From NCBI GenBank assembly GCA_004028505.1, contig MTKO01000081.1:40158-104157 (forward strand): a DNA stretch of 64,000 nucleotides, given 5' to 3'. Made by a program: the position numbers and the translations under genes. The notes beneath the pieces are model-generated. The model was given only the letters and a program-made list of their open reading frames with translations, made no database searches and was not told the origin of the DNA. The DNA comes from Candidatus Electrothrix aarhusensis. GTDB lineage: Bacteria > Desulfobacterota > Desulfobulbia > Desulfobulbales > Desulfobulbaceae. Below, in pieces: positions 1-10,339 of this stretch (the first letter of the stretch is position 1; each line of letters opens with the position of its first letter).

Positions 1-475
1 AATCGACAGGGGTAGGAGGTTGTTCAGGCAATTTTTCCTTTCTTTTTTGTGACCAATACTCTGAGGGAAGAAGCCCAATACCTTGACCTAGTTGTCGAGC
101 AATAGGAATAACCTGCGCAGGATCCAACAGCAGCACAACGAGATTCATACAAACTGCAACCTGCGGACATAATTGCTCAGCAAGTTCAGGAGAAGGAGGA
201 GGTAAACGGGTTGGTTGCTCAGAAAATTCTATATCGTCAATCACCTTATCAACCAGTAAAAAAAAGGTTTTTTCTCCCTTCTGCAGCTGAAGAAAAACCG
301 AGTCGGGTTCCGGGTGTTCACAATGTGTTCGTGCGAGGAGAGAGCCGAGGTGAAATATTTCTCTTTCTTTGCTCGCTCTTTTATGAGGCAACGTCCCATT
401 TTGGCGAGAGAGAATGTAACGGGCCTCAATCCCCAAAACAAAATCCCCGCCCCTTACCAAGCAAACTTTTTTCAT
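1..475 (-). CDS. CheW-like scaffold protein, 3' end beyond window
   Basis: A reading frame on the minus strand starts with ATG at 475 and stays open to the window edge (about 158 residues seen). The translation begins MKKVCLVRGGDFVLGIEARY and contains FFLLVDKVIDDIEF followed by a proline-rich stretch. This fits the hydrophobic core of a CheW-like domain, where LLVD-V is a recurring strand. It is the last gene seen of the chemosensory operon, 42 bp after the CheA stop, so a CheW-like adaptor or a fused methyltransferase/CheW is plausible. The C-terminus is outside the window, so length and any extra domain are unknown. Family assignment rests on weak similarity plus strong context. Confidence 0.55.
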   Translation of the reverse strand, partial: MKKVCLVRGGDFVLGIEARYILSRQNGTLPHKRASKEREIFHLGSLLARTHCEHPEPDSVFLQLQKGEKTFFLLVDKVIDDIEFSEQPTRLPPPSPELAEQLCPQVAVCMNLVVLLLDPAQVIPIARQLGQGIGLLPSEYWSQKRKEKLPEQPPTPVD

Positions 476-517
476 TTTTTTAAATCAGTAAGATTAACGG
501 CATGGCTATACCTATAC

Positions 518-3500
518 CTATTCATCTGATGTCACCTTACGAATAAAACCAATGACCTCTTCAGGCTTAAAGGGCTTTGTCATAAAGCCCCGCGCTCCCA
601 ACTCCCTTGCCTTTTCTTGATACTTATCAGCACTTCTCGACGTCAGCATAGCAACCGGGAGATCACGTAACTCTGGCTGGGCCTGCAGGGCCTGTAACAC
701 CTCAAAACCATTCATTCGCGGCATCTCAACATCAAGAAGAACAACATCTGGTTTTTCTTCGCGTATTTTTTCTATAGCCTCAATACCGTTCCGGGCTGCG
801 ACGGGAATCCACCCCTGCTGAACAATAAGATTAGAGACCACTTTTCTCACACTGATAGAGTCGTCAACAACAAGAACGCGTAGCGGCCCACGTTCTTTAA
901 CTGGCCGTATTACAGATCCCTCATCCCGCCTCTTGATCACAGAGGTCCATTTCCGGAGAACTTCTTCTACCTGAAGAATAGGTATCAACGCACCATTACC
1001 CATAATGGTAACACCTGAAATACAGGGCACATTATGTAAATGCGTTCCTAGGTCCTTAAAAACAATGTCTCTCTGTCCAATGAGCTGCTCACAGAGAACA
1101 GCAGCCCGCTTTCTTCCGGCATGCACAATGAGAAGGGCTTGGTCATCTTCAGTGAGATGTTCTTTAACATACCCAGCATCTGTCTCGAATCCTGGAACGT
1201 TGGCAATATGTAAGAGCGGTATGCTCTCTCCCTCAAAGCTATATTCAGGTCCCTTTTTTTCTTCAGGAGTGGCCCGAGCAACACTGGCTACATCGTGCAT
1301 CGGAATAGCGTAAATCTGGGTTCCAAATCGGGCAAAAATAGCTGGCAGCTGAGCAACAGCAACAGGTAGACGCATGATAAATTCCGTTCCCTGCCCTTGT
1401 TCGGAAACAAGTTCGATTGAGCCGTTCAGCTGATCAATCGCATCACGAACAACATCCATACCAACACCGCGACCGGCAATATTGGTTATTGAACCAGTAC
1501 TGGAAAAACCGTGCCTGAAAATTAGCTCGGCCAAGTCATCGTCGTTCATGAGATTAACCCGATCATTCGGGTACAACTTCATGCCTTTGACCCGTATCGC
1601 CTCGTAGTTCAATCCTTTTCCATCGTCACTCACCAGGAGAGTACACTGTCCCCCCTTTCTTGTCGCTTGAAGAGTAATAGAGAGAGGTTTCCAGCCCGCC
1701 TTCTGAGGTAAACTTCCGCCATGCGCCACAGAATTACGGAGAATATGCATGAGTGGATCCGCCATAACCTCCCAAACGCGGGTATCCATCATGATGGACT
1801 CGCCTTCAATGGTTAATTGTGCAGGATGCCCGGTTGTTCGTTCAGCTTCCCGAACAGTTCGGTGCATCCTGCTTGACAGAGTTGAGAAAGGTGTCATACG
1901 GACGCCCATCATTCTATTCTGCAATTCTTTCAGAACCATGCCCTGTCGTTCAACCGTTTTCTGCCAAGCAACATTATCCAAGACGTTCTGAGCCATAATG
2001 GAATCAAGGTCACTGACCGCCTCACTCAGGGAACGAATCAGAATATTAAGCTCCGAGTACCTATCCATCTCCAACGGGTCAAAATCCTCTGTAATGCCAG
2101 AGTTTTGCGCATTTTCTTGACTACCGAGATGGGGGATAGAGGCCAGTTCATAACCTGCCTCTAAGCTGGAGTTAATATTTTTAAAACGCTGGAGGATCAT
2201 GTCGAGCTCTTTCATTGTCCCGGACATGGCATCCATAGAGCCCTCAAAACTGCTCAGGTTAATGACCATGTCACCACTGAGACCTACCATCTGATCAATC
2301 CTGTTAACATCTACGCGCAAGGTTGCGTTTTTCTTGAGTGGGCCTTGCCGGACAGGAGGAGTTTTCCTTTTTTCTTCAGCTACAACATGTTGAGAGGATG
2401 CTGGCAAGTCTGAATCAAGTAACGTCTCATCTATAGCTGTAGCATGAAAAGCAGATTCCCCAAGGTCACCTGCTTTAATCGCCGCAAATTTTTTCAGATT
2501 TTTTTGCTGATCAGCATAAACAGCACAATTTGGATCTTCGACAAGCCGAACAAGGATATCTGCGCCCCCTTGCATTGCCTTCACCACTTCAGGCTGTATG
2601 ATTTGTGCCTCATCATGCAGCCAATCAAGAAAATCCTCAAAATCATGGCCCCAAGCCGCAACCTGTTCAACGCCGATGACGCTGCCGCCCCCTTAAGGGT
2701 ATGTACTGAGCGTCGGATAGAATGTAGTGAGTCTCGTTTAAGATCTGAGAGTTCCGTCTCACCAGAGACCGTCATGCCGAGATGATTCAGCTGTCGATTA
2801 ATACTGTCCAAATGCTCTTCTGCTTCTTCATGAAAACACTGAAGAAGCTCTGCATCAATATCCTCTCCCAATTCCAGTCCAATAGAGGATGCTACTTGAG
2901 GTGATGAGTTAACAATATTATCTACGTTGTTATCTACATCGATCTCAAAAAGATCACCTAGCGGATCATCGGATACATCAACCGGCAATTCATCAAAGAA
3001 ATTATCAGCTGCCTCTCTGCTCTCCTGCTCCCTTGCAATTATCTCCTTAAAACGTTTTGTTAAGTCTTTTTTTCTCTGCTCAACAGTACAGGCAGGATTT
3101 TCAGCGAGTTCTGCCAGTAAATCAGTCCCTTCCCGAAGAAGAAGAATAATGTGGGCATCCAGCTTTCGCGCTTCATCATGCAGCCAATCAAGAAAATCTT
3201 CAAGATCATGGCCCCAGGCTGCAATCTGTTCAATACCGATAACTGCGGCTGCGCCTTTGAGAGTATGCACGGAACGACGGAGGGAGTGCAATGTCTCCCG
3301 AGTGGTGGTAGTGAGCTCCACAGGTGCGGTAATCTGGACACCAAGTCGATTGAGGCAATCATCAATATTTTCCAGATGTTCTTCTGTTTCCTCATGAAAA
3401 CATTCCAGAAGTTCTGGGTCAATCGCCTCAGCTTCAGCCACAACTGTGGCTCCGCTTTGCTCTTTTTCTGGTATTCCGGCAGTAACAAAGGGATCTTCAG

Positions 3501-5642
3501 AATCTTCTGGCGACACAGGTAGTCCTGCAACAACAGACCCAAACAAATCATCTTCTTCATCAGCATCCTGAAGAAAAAGATCGTCTTCTCTTGCCTCTTC
3601 AAGTGATGAATCAGATGGAGCAATCTCGTCAAAAAGGCTGGTTGCCTCTTCCGAGTCTTCGCTGTCGTCCTGAGCAAAAAAATCAGCTGCGCTGTCTTTA
3701 CTTAGGTCTAACGCATTCTCCGCTTCATCTCGCTCATTATCCTCATCATATTCACGGTTCGTTCCCTCAGAGCCTGCGGAAAAAGCCTCGGCAATACCAT
3801 CAAACTGAGCTATGATTCGTTGTTTTTTCTGCTCTGCCGGAGATGTTGGTTCCTCGGCAAGGGACGCCAGAAGATCAGCTCCATCACGGAGAGCAGCAAC
3901 AGTCGGAGGGTCCAGTCTTCTCGCCTCATCATGCAACCAATCAAGAAAATCTTCAAAATCATGGCCCCAAGCCGCTACCTGTTCAATACCTATAACAGCT
4001 GCGGCTCCCTTGAGGGTATGCACGGAACGGCGAAGGGAATGGAGTGTCTCTTTGGTGGACGGGGTCAGTTCGACCGAGTCGGTGATATCTCCAAGGGTGT
4101 TCAGACAGCTGTCGATATTTTCTAAATGATCTTCTGTTTCCTCACGAAAGCATTCCAGAAGTTCCGGATCAATCTCCTCCGTGTCGGCATCCTCTTGGGT
4201 TATTTGCCCTGCTCCGTCAGAAGTAAGGGTATCTTCAGGTGTCTTATCAAAATGTTCTGTGACAGCAGTACCAAATAAATCATCCTCTTCTTCCTCAACC
4301 GATGAAGCAGGTAAAGCAATCTCGTCAAAAAGATTGGCGGCCTCTTCCGAGTCTTCGCTGTCGTCCTGAGCAAAAAAATCAGCTGCCCTGTCTTTGCTTA
4401 GGTCTAACGCATTCTCACGGCCCGTTCTCGCAGAGTCTGCGGAAAAAGCTCAGTAATACCCTCAAACTGAGCTATGATTCGTTGCTTTCTCTGCTCTGTC
4501 GGGGACGTTGGCTCCTCGGCAAGGGATGCCAGAAGATCAGCTCCATCACGGAGAGCAGCAACAGTCGGAGGGTCCAGTCTTCTCGCCTCATCATGCAACC
4601 AATCAAGAAAATCTTCAAAATCATGACCCCAAGCCGCTACCTGTTCAATACCTATAACAGCTGCGGCTCCCTTGAGGGTATGCACGGAACGGCGAAGGGA
4701 ATGGAGTGTCTCTTTGGTGGATGGGGTCAGTTCGACCGAGTCGGTGATATCGATACCAAAGCTGTTCAGGCAGCTGTCGATATTTTCCAGATGTTCTTCT
4801 GTTTCCTCACGAAAGCATTCCAGCAATTCCGGGTCAATATCCTCTGCTCCGGTATTATCCTGGTCTGTTTGACCCGTTTGCTCTATACCACCAAAGCCAG
4901 GGACCTCTTCAGATATTTCAGACGGTTCCATGACAGCGGAACCAAACAAGTCATCCTCTTCTTCCGCAACATCCTGAAAAAGAAGATCGTCATCTATAGC
5001 TTCTTCAACTGGTGAAACAGGTGAAACAGGTGAAGATGTTTCGTCAAACAAGCTCCCGGCATCAGAAAAAAAATCGTCCGTATCCTCTTCTGAAAAACCT
5101 TCTGCCAAACCAAGATCGTTATCCAACGCATCCGGTGATGCTTCAGTTATTGAGGGCTCTTCTTCTATGCTTTCCTCTCTTTCCTCAAAGAGAATAGTTT
5201 CGGGATTGCAATTCTCTGAGCTTCCCTCAATATCGCATGATTCAACAGTGCTCTTGCAAAGTTTTTCCTCAATTTCTGCAATGGTTTGCTGAAAAAGCTG
5301 GCCTTCATCCGGCTTTCCGGCTCGCTGCATCATGCAGTAGCTGTCAATACGCTGGGTCGCATTTCCCAAAAGGGTGATGGTTTCATCGTCCAAAGCCAGA
5401 GAAGCTCCGAGAATATTCTCCATCACTTTTTCCAGAACTTCACCAATACCACTCAAATCGTCCAAGCCAACCATTGCGGCTGCGCCCTTGATGGTATGCG
5501 TTATCCTATGCAGTTCTGCTAATGACGGTCTATGCGCTCTATCCTGCTGCAGGGTCTGAAGGCAACGGCTCATATCAGGCAGGTATCCTTCTACCTCCTC
5601 GATAAATCCAGTCACGATTTCACTGCCCACGCTGCTATTCAT
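518..5642 (-). CDS. CheA-type hybrid kinase with five Hpt domains (two frameshifts)
   Basis: Cytoplasmic chemosensory histidine kinase, ChpA-like; about 1708 residues when two 1-nt breaks are repaired. Order: Hpt1 (THTIKGAAA, H near residue 49), Hpt2 to Hpt5 (each with SVHTLKGAAA), separated by acidic linkers, then dimerisation/kinase segment, ATPase boxes (HILRNSVAHGG, VSDDGKG, GRGVGMDVV), CheW-like domain, and a C-terminal receiver with VLLDVEMPRMNG and MTKPF. All five phospho-acceptor histidines are present. The frame breaks near 4450 (AAAAAGC-TCAG, where the sister repeat has GCC) and near 2680 (inside GAAAVIG). In both places the alternative frame continues the same domain exactly. Because the domain is repeated at DNA level, errors in assembly are plausible. 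It follows CheW by 24 bp and is in one operon with CheY. Kinase function is well supported; intactness is the uncertainty. Confidence 0.88.
3890..4741 (-). repeat. near-identical tandem Hpt-module DNA repeat inside cheA
   Basis: About 180 bp at 3899-4080 recurs nearly unchanged at 4560-4741, an offset of 661 bp. Each copy encodes the end of an Hpt domain around SVHTLKGAAAVIG and WGHDFEDFLDWLHDEARRL. More diverged copies sit at about 3140-3330 and 2600-2780. The two closest copies look recently duplicated. One frame break (near 4450) lies in the stretch joining them. Confidence 0.85.
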
Positions 5643-5666
5643 CTACTCTCTCCGATCCACTTCTCA

Positions 5667-6257
5667 TTATATCCGTATAGATGAGAGTAATTGTTCACCG
5701 TCAAAAAGTTGGACCACTTCCTCTTTTCTACCAGAATGATACACCGCTAGACCGGAAAGAAAATCATCTAAAACAATACGTTCCACTTGCCGCCCTTCTT
5801 CGACCTCTTTCTTTCTGTACAGCATACGGGTTGCCGTTATACGATCAACAACAACCGCAGTTTTCACCTCGCCATTATAAATAATGATAACCGCACGATT
5901 TCTCTTCTTGTTTGATTTTTTGGAAATATTTAAATAAAGTGCAACATCAGTAACAGAAACTATTTCTCCACGTATATTGGTCACTCCTTGAACCCACTCA
6001 GGCAAAAAAGGCAAAGGACGGACACTCTCCAGCTCTCCTACTTCAACGACCAGCGATAGAGGCAATGCTAATTGTCTACCACCAAGCTCGAAGCATATAT
6101 GTCTCCCAATTTCCTGCTGTTTATCTTCAGAGGTGTTTTTGAGACCGTCGCCATATACCAGCACGCCCTCTGTTATTTCCTGATCAATATTGCGCAGCAA
6201 TTCCGAAAGATCAGAAGAAGAGTCTATCCGGCCGCTTATATCGTTACCCATTGTCAT
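5667..6257 (-). CDS. cheW: CheW chemotaxis adaptor
   Basis: Adaptor that couples chemoreceptors to CheA. The 196-residue product has a variable N-terminus of about 50 residues and then a complete CheW domain: ICFELGGRQLALPL, VVEVGEL, LPFLPEWVQGVTNIRGEIV and VVDRITATRML. The NIRG turn after the PEWVxGV segment is a family hallmark. The ATG at 6251 (third codon) is an equally good start. It lies 20 bp after cheY and 24 bp before cheA, which argues for one transcript. The N-terminal extension is longer than in a minimal CheW of about 150 residues and has no domain I recognise. Confidence 0.9.
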   Translation of the reverse strand: MTMGNDISGRIDSSSDLSELLRNIDQEITEGVLVYGDGLKNTSEDKQQEIGRHICFELGGRQLALPLSLVVEVGELESVRPLPFLPEWVQGVTNIRGEIVSVTDVALYLNISKKSNKKRNRAVIIIYNGEVKTAVVVDRITATRMLYRKKEVEEGRQVERIVLDDFLSGLAVYHSGRKEEVVQLFDGEQLLSSIRI

Positions 6258-6277
6258 TCTCGAATAAATCGAAAAAA

Positions 6278-6646
6278 TCAGGAAAGAAGCTTAGTTACCG
6301 CCTCCAACACCTCATCTGTATTAAAGGGCTTTGTCAGGTATACATTAGCGCCCTGCTTTTTCCCCCAGAATTCATCCGACTTTTGATTCTTGCTGGTCAG
6401 CAAAATAACCGGTATATTTTCTAGCTCGGGTATGGATTTAATCTTTCTACACGCCTGAAATCCATTCATTTTTGGCATAACAACGTCAAGAATAATCAGC
6501 TCAGGTTTTTCCGCGATAGCCATTTCCACGCCAGCCTCACCGTCCCCGGCTGTGACAACGTTATATTCAGGTGTATTAAACACATCGGTTATCAACTTAA
6601 GCTCTGTCGGACTGTCATCAACAATCAGTAATTTTCTTGCAGACAT
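6278..6646 (-). CDS. CheY-like single-domain response regulator
   Basis: A stand-alone receiver of 122 residues. Acidic pocket LLIVDDSP, phosphorylation site IILDVVMPKMNG, conserved T in LLTSKNQ and K in LTKPF are all present. No output domain follows, so it probably acts by binding a partner, as PilG/PilH or CheY do. It sits between the two-receiver PATAN protein and cheW. Phosphate is presumably supplied by the multi-Hpt CheA; that is inference from operon position. Confidence 0.9.
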   Translation of the reverse strand: MSARKLLIVDDSPTELKLITDVFNTPEYNVVTAGDGEAGVEMAIAEKPELIILDVVMPKMNGFQACRKIKSIPELENIPVILLTSKNQKSDEFWGKKQGANVYLTKPFNTDEVLEAVTKLLS

Positions 6647-6701
6647 ATTTTCCTTTTTTTATTTTGTTAAAAATCAGTAAAAGATTACCGTTCCGTAACG
6701 G

Positions 6702-8537
6702 TCATTCAGCTGGTGTATCAGTTGAATGTTCAGCATTCGTACCGTCTTTGACAATTATCGAGTTCACCATATCAATAAGCTCAGCAGGCTTGAACGGTTT
6801 AGTCAGATAAGCACTAGCAGCAGACAGCCTCCCTTTCACCTTATCAATTATCCTGTTTTTACTTGTCAACATAACAACAGGTATATCTTTTGTATCACTA
6901 TTCTTTTTAAGAATAGAAAGAACTCGATATCCATCAATTTTCGGCAGCATGATATCAAGCAGAACGAGATCTGGACGTTCCTCATTCAACCTACTTAACG
7001 CCTCTACACCGTCAGCAGCTTCAACTACTCGGAAATCACCGCTGGTAAGGGTCATTTTAATAACCTTCCTCGTTGTCGGGCTATCTTCAACAACCAAAAC
7101 GGTTTTACTGGAGGAACGATTCGTAATCAAACGTTTTTCTTTCTTTTCTTTTTGCTCGTGCCAGCTATTTTTCGCTTCAGTTCCTCCTGATTCCAGCTTC
7201 TGATTTGAAGCTATATAATCAACTATTTCACGAACCTGCACGGAAACCTTCTGGTATTTACTTTCAACCTGAACAATGGGCATCAAAAGGTCGAAATAGT
7301 TCAGTGCTTTTTCAAAATCATTCAGATTAAGGTAAGCGGCTCCAGCATAATAGAGCAATCGTGGGTTTACTTCATCAGTCAAGACTCGTTCAAAACGTTT
7401 CGCAGCCTGCTGAACCATCTTTCGTTCTACTTTATAGGGATCAATTTGAGAGAGCGTTGAAGAGTCTGAAAGAGCATTTGCCCTACAATACGAGCAAAAC
7501 ACAGCGTGTTGCTCCATAGGCGCATAACAAAAAGGGCAGCGGACAACCTTTTCTCCACCTTTGAAAATACGAGTCTTTTCAACATCTTCAAGAATACTTG
7601 GTTCTTTAGGAGAACATTTATATGCCTCGCCCAATGCCTTTTTAATTTTCGGTAACTCTGTCAACGAACGAGAAAGCCACAGCCAGCCTTGAGCACTCTG
7701 TCGGTTATCACGAACAAAGTCCATAAGCTTTTTTTGGGCCTTTTTCAGTTCTAGTCGCTCACAAAGTTGGATACCTTCATCTAAAAGAACCTGCCGGGGA
7801 GCCGTATCTTCCTCTACATCCTCGCATTGATTATCCTTTTGGATCATGGCGTTGATCAGTAAATTCTGATTGCTTTTATGTACTCTTCTGACCACATCGC
7901 CTTTGAGTGTGCAACTGCTAACCTGAACTCCTTCCATGCTGAGCAGTTTAAGAACTGCTTCTTCACCAATCAGTTTGCCGCAAATAGCATCGTAAATTTT
8001 TCCCTGAACAAGAAAAAGACTCCCTTTGTATTCGGGACATTTATTCTCAATGCAATGATCAATATCTTGATGCTCGCCGCAATTATGGACATCCAGACGG
8101 CAGGTAGTCTCCTCTGTCTCCATCAGCTGCACAATACCGACAACGGAAAACTTGCCCAAATCCCCCTTCTTCTGTTGGGTTTTTAAACCTCTAATAATCG
8201 CATCAGCAAGTTCTTCGGAAGCGAGCGGCTTTTTAAAAACCTGAAAAGCTTTACCCATTAACCTCGTCTTCAACTCAGGAAGATCATAAGAGGTGATAAC
8301 TATCCTCGGTATATCAGGGTGTTTTTTTTGAATATACGATAAGAGCTGAAAGCCATCCCCTCCTGGCATAACCAGATCAGTAATAACAAGAGAAATATCC
8401 CCCCTCTCTACCTGTCTAACTGCCTCCTTAATATCGTAAGCATGTGATACCTGAAATATTTTTCTGTAATCACCCAATGTAGAATCTACAATCTCATGGA
8501 TCATTTCGTCGTCATCTACCAACAATACCTTTTTCAT
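6702..8537 (-). CDS. two-receiver regulator with PATAN (DUF4388) domain, zinc ribbon and TPR-like region
   Basis: A 611-residue protein and the first gene of the chemosensory operon. Order: N-terminal receiver (VLLVDDDEMIHE, VITDLVMPGGDG), a PATAN/DUF4388-like region at about 130-230 (GSLFLVQGKIYDA, GEEAVLKLLSMEG), helical TPR-like repeats, a zinc ribbon (CPFCYAP then CSYCRAN), more helices, then a C-terminal receiver (VLVVEDSPTTRK, VLLDIMLPKIDGY, LTKPFKP). Both receivers keep the phosphorylatable Asp. PATAN domains occur in regulators linked to gliding and type IV pili, which fits the pilus operon further along. No DNA-binding or cyclase domain is seen, so output is likely through protein contacts. 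Confidence 0.82.
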   Translation of the reverse strand: MKKVLLVDDDEMIHEIVDSTLGDYRKIFQVSHAYDIKEAVRQVERGDISLVITDLVMPGGDGFQLLSYIQKKHPDIPRIVITSYDLPELKTRLMGKAFQVFKKPLASEELADAIIRGLKTQQKKGDLGKFSVVGIVQLMETEETTCRLDVHNCGEHQDIDHCIENKCPEYKGSLFLVQGKIYDAICGKLIGEEAVLKLLSMEGVQVSSCTLKGDVVRRVHKSNQNLLINAMIQKDNQCEDVEEDTAPRQVLLDEGIQLCERLELKKAQKKLMDFVRDNRQSAQGWLWLSRSLTELPKIKKALGEAYKCSPKEPSILEDVEKTRIFKGGEKVVRCPFCYAPMEQHAVFCSYCRANALSDSSTLSQIDPYKVERKMVQQAAKRFERVLTDEVNPRLLYYAGAAYLNLNDFEKALNYFDLLMPIVQVESKYQKVSVQVREIVDYIASNQKLESGGTEAKNSWHEQKEKKEKRLITNRSSSKTVLVVEDSPTTRKVIKMTLTSGDFRVVEAADGVEALSRLNEERPDLVLLDIMLPKIDGYRVLSILKKNSDTKDIPVVMLTSKNRIIDKVKGRLSAASAYLTKPFKPAELIDMVNSIIVKDGTNAEHSTDTPAE

Positions 8538-9265
8538 TGAACAGCTCTTATACGTTTGCCTTTAACAAGAAAACACCCGTTTCGTTTCTTCATTTGGCTA
8601 AATTTGGAACATTCCACGAGGGCAATCAGTATCTACGGAGAGGCTTTCTTAGAATTGAAAAAAAGAAACTTATACAGGTATAAAGGGGAATATAGCCCTT
8701 ATATTGCATGAAGAGCATGTGTACGCCCATTGTTATATTTTCATGACTCTCTGGTCAGTAATGTCTCTAGTACTTTTAATAAAAAATAACTTTAAATATA
8801 AAACAATAAAAATCAAATTTGTCAAATAAATTCACTGTATTTCAATATTTAATCCCATCGCAACATCTATTTCACGACAAGTATCCGGCACAGGCAAAAA
8901 AATCAACGTGTTAGTTCTAAAAAGAACGTATGTTAAAAAAATAAAATTAAGTATAAAATACTATACATTGTCGAGACTATTAATAAATAATATCAATTTC
9001 AAGAGAAAGATATTATCCTTTCGATAGAACTAAGGTAGTATTAAAAATTGTTCCTAATCAGACGGTCAACTCAATAATACACCGAGTGCCATTTTGTATT
9101 ATAGACTGAAATTGCAGCGTAATCCTTTCCTGCTTTTTCGCTAGTATAAAAAATAATACTAGCGAGTTTCTTCTTTGCTTTTTACCCGCTATCGGATAAC
9201 ATAAGTTCATTAGAATAGCATCCATAAGACTTCTCTCTAGGCGAATCAAAAAAAGGAAGAGCGTT
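8538..9265. other. AT-rich intergenic region between divergent transcription units
   Basis: About 730 bp without a supportable gene. It separates the minus-strand chemosensory operon from the plus-strand outer-membrane protein gene, so it must hold two divergent promoters. The part from about 8760 to 9060 is strikingly AT-rich, with runs of A and T. I could not fix a convincing -35/-10 pair. The only clear structure is the hairpin at 9139-9164. Confidence 0.6.
9139..9164 (+). other. perfect 9-bp hairpin upstream of the outer-membrane protein gene
   Basis: CGCTAGTAT at 9139-9147 pairs with ATACTAGCG at 9156-9164 around an 8-nt A-rich loop. A T-rich stretch follows on the plus strand, so it could be a terminator, an untranslated leader element of the gene at 9266, or a protein-binding palindrome. 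Function is unknown. Confidence 0.5.
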
Positions 9266-10068
9266 ATGAAAAAAATATTAAGCACAGCGGCACTATCAGC
9301 CTGATATTTACAGCAGATCCCGGACTGGCCGGTAATATGAAAATCATGCCGCCCTCACTGGGTATGGATTGCCCTGCTGACTGTCAGGATCAAATCGATC
9401 AGCTCAATTCGAGCCAAGCCCGGCAGGATGAACAGCTTGGAGCCTTAGAGGATAGCCAAGCCCGCCAGGATCAGGCTATAGAGGCCAATGCTGCCGATAT
9501 CCAAACCAATCTTCAGGAAATCGAAAAACTGAAAACCCATAAAGAGTATAACCCCTGGTATGTTAAAGGCACAATCCAGATGACCTGGATGGGCTCTATG
9601 GATCTTGACAAAGAATCTTACGGCTACAAAGCAGATACAGATACTGGATATGGCTTCGGCATCTCAGCAGGACGACAATTTGGTAATCTTCGCCTTGAAG
9701 GCGAACTTGCTGGCCGATCATCTGACCTTAAAGAAGAAGGGCTTTCTGATGTAACCATCAGCACGGCTATGCTGAACGGATTTTATGGTGTTCCTGTCTA
9801 CGGCCCCTTTTCTGTTTACGGGACCGCTGGTGCAGGTACGGCCAAGGTAGAGATGGCTTTTGCCAATGGAGTCGATGACAGCGAAGTAACCTTTGCGTAC
9901 AAAGCTGGCGCAGGTGTGGCTATGGATATTGCTCAGAATATGGCTGTGGATCTGGGCTATGAATATCTGCGCACCGGTGATGTGGAATTCGGGCGGGACC
10001 ATGATACCCTGCGACTTGATGACCTGAAAAGCAGTGCGGTCAACGCCTCTGTTCGCTATTCATTCTAA
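9266..10068 (+). CDS. outer-membrane beta-barrel protein with coiled-coil N-terminus (frameshift in signal peptide)
   Basis: Predicted 267-residue exported protein. ATG at 9266 follows AGGAAG and gives MKKILSTAALSA; the frame then breaks near 9301, where one extra C restores LIFTADPGLAG, a normal signal peptide ending. The mature N-terminus has a short repeat (ARQDEQLGALEDSQARQD) predicted to be coiled coil. From about residue 95 it becomes an OmpA/opacity-like barrel: alternating strands such as WYVKGTIQMTWMG and YGFGISAGRQFG, ending in VRYSF with the terminal Phe recognised by the BAM machinery. It resembles small porin-like surface proteins; ligand unknown. The shortened frame beginning at 9337 would lack a signal, which supports the repaired start. 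Confidence 0.7.
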
Positions 10069-10339
10069 GAGTATCTCAGCAGGACAAGATGCTGCAAATC
10101 CCCAGCATGGGATAAAAAACGATAAGCAATTTTGTAAATCTCTTCTCCGCACCTGCGGAGTAGAGATTCATGCACTTTCCTTCCCATCCTCTTTTTTTCA
10201 CGAAAGCACCCTCATTCGCCTTTATCATCCCCTTATCATCCACTTCTCTCTTTGCCCTTTTCCGATTTTGCGGTATCATTGAAAAATAATGATCTCTCTG
10301 TACTCTGTAATACACGTTCACTAAAATACTTTTTCATTT

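Noticed and set aside
4302..5015. plus-strand frame of 237 residues opposite cheA
   Set aside because: Its repeats mirror the Hpt repeats on the other strand; no independent evidence.
518..5642. programmed ribosomal frameshifting in cheA
   Set aside because: No slippery heptamer with a downstream structure is seen; the breaks match single missing bases relative to the sister repeat.
9058..9285. minus-strand frame of 75 residues in the AT-rich spacer
   Set aside because: It overlaps the start and ribosome site of the outer-membrane protein gene, has no ribosome site and reads as low-complexity hydrophobic sequence.
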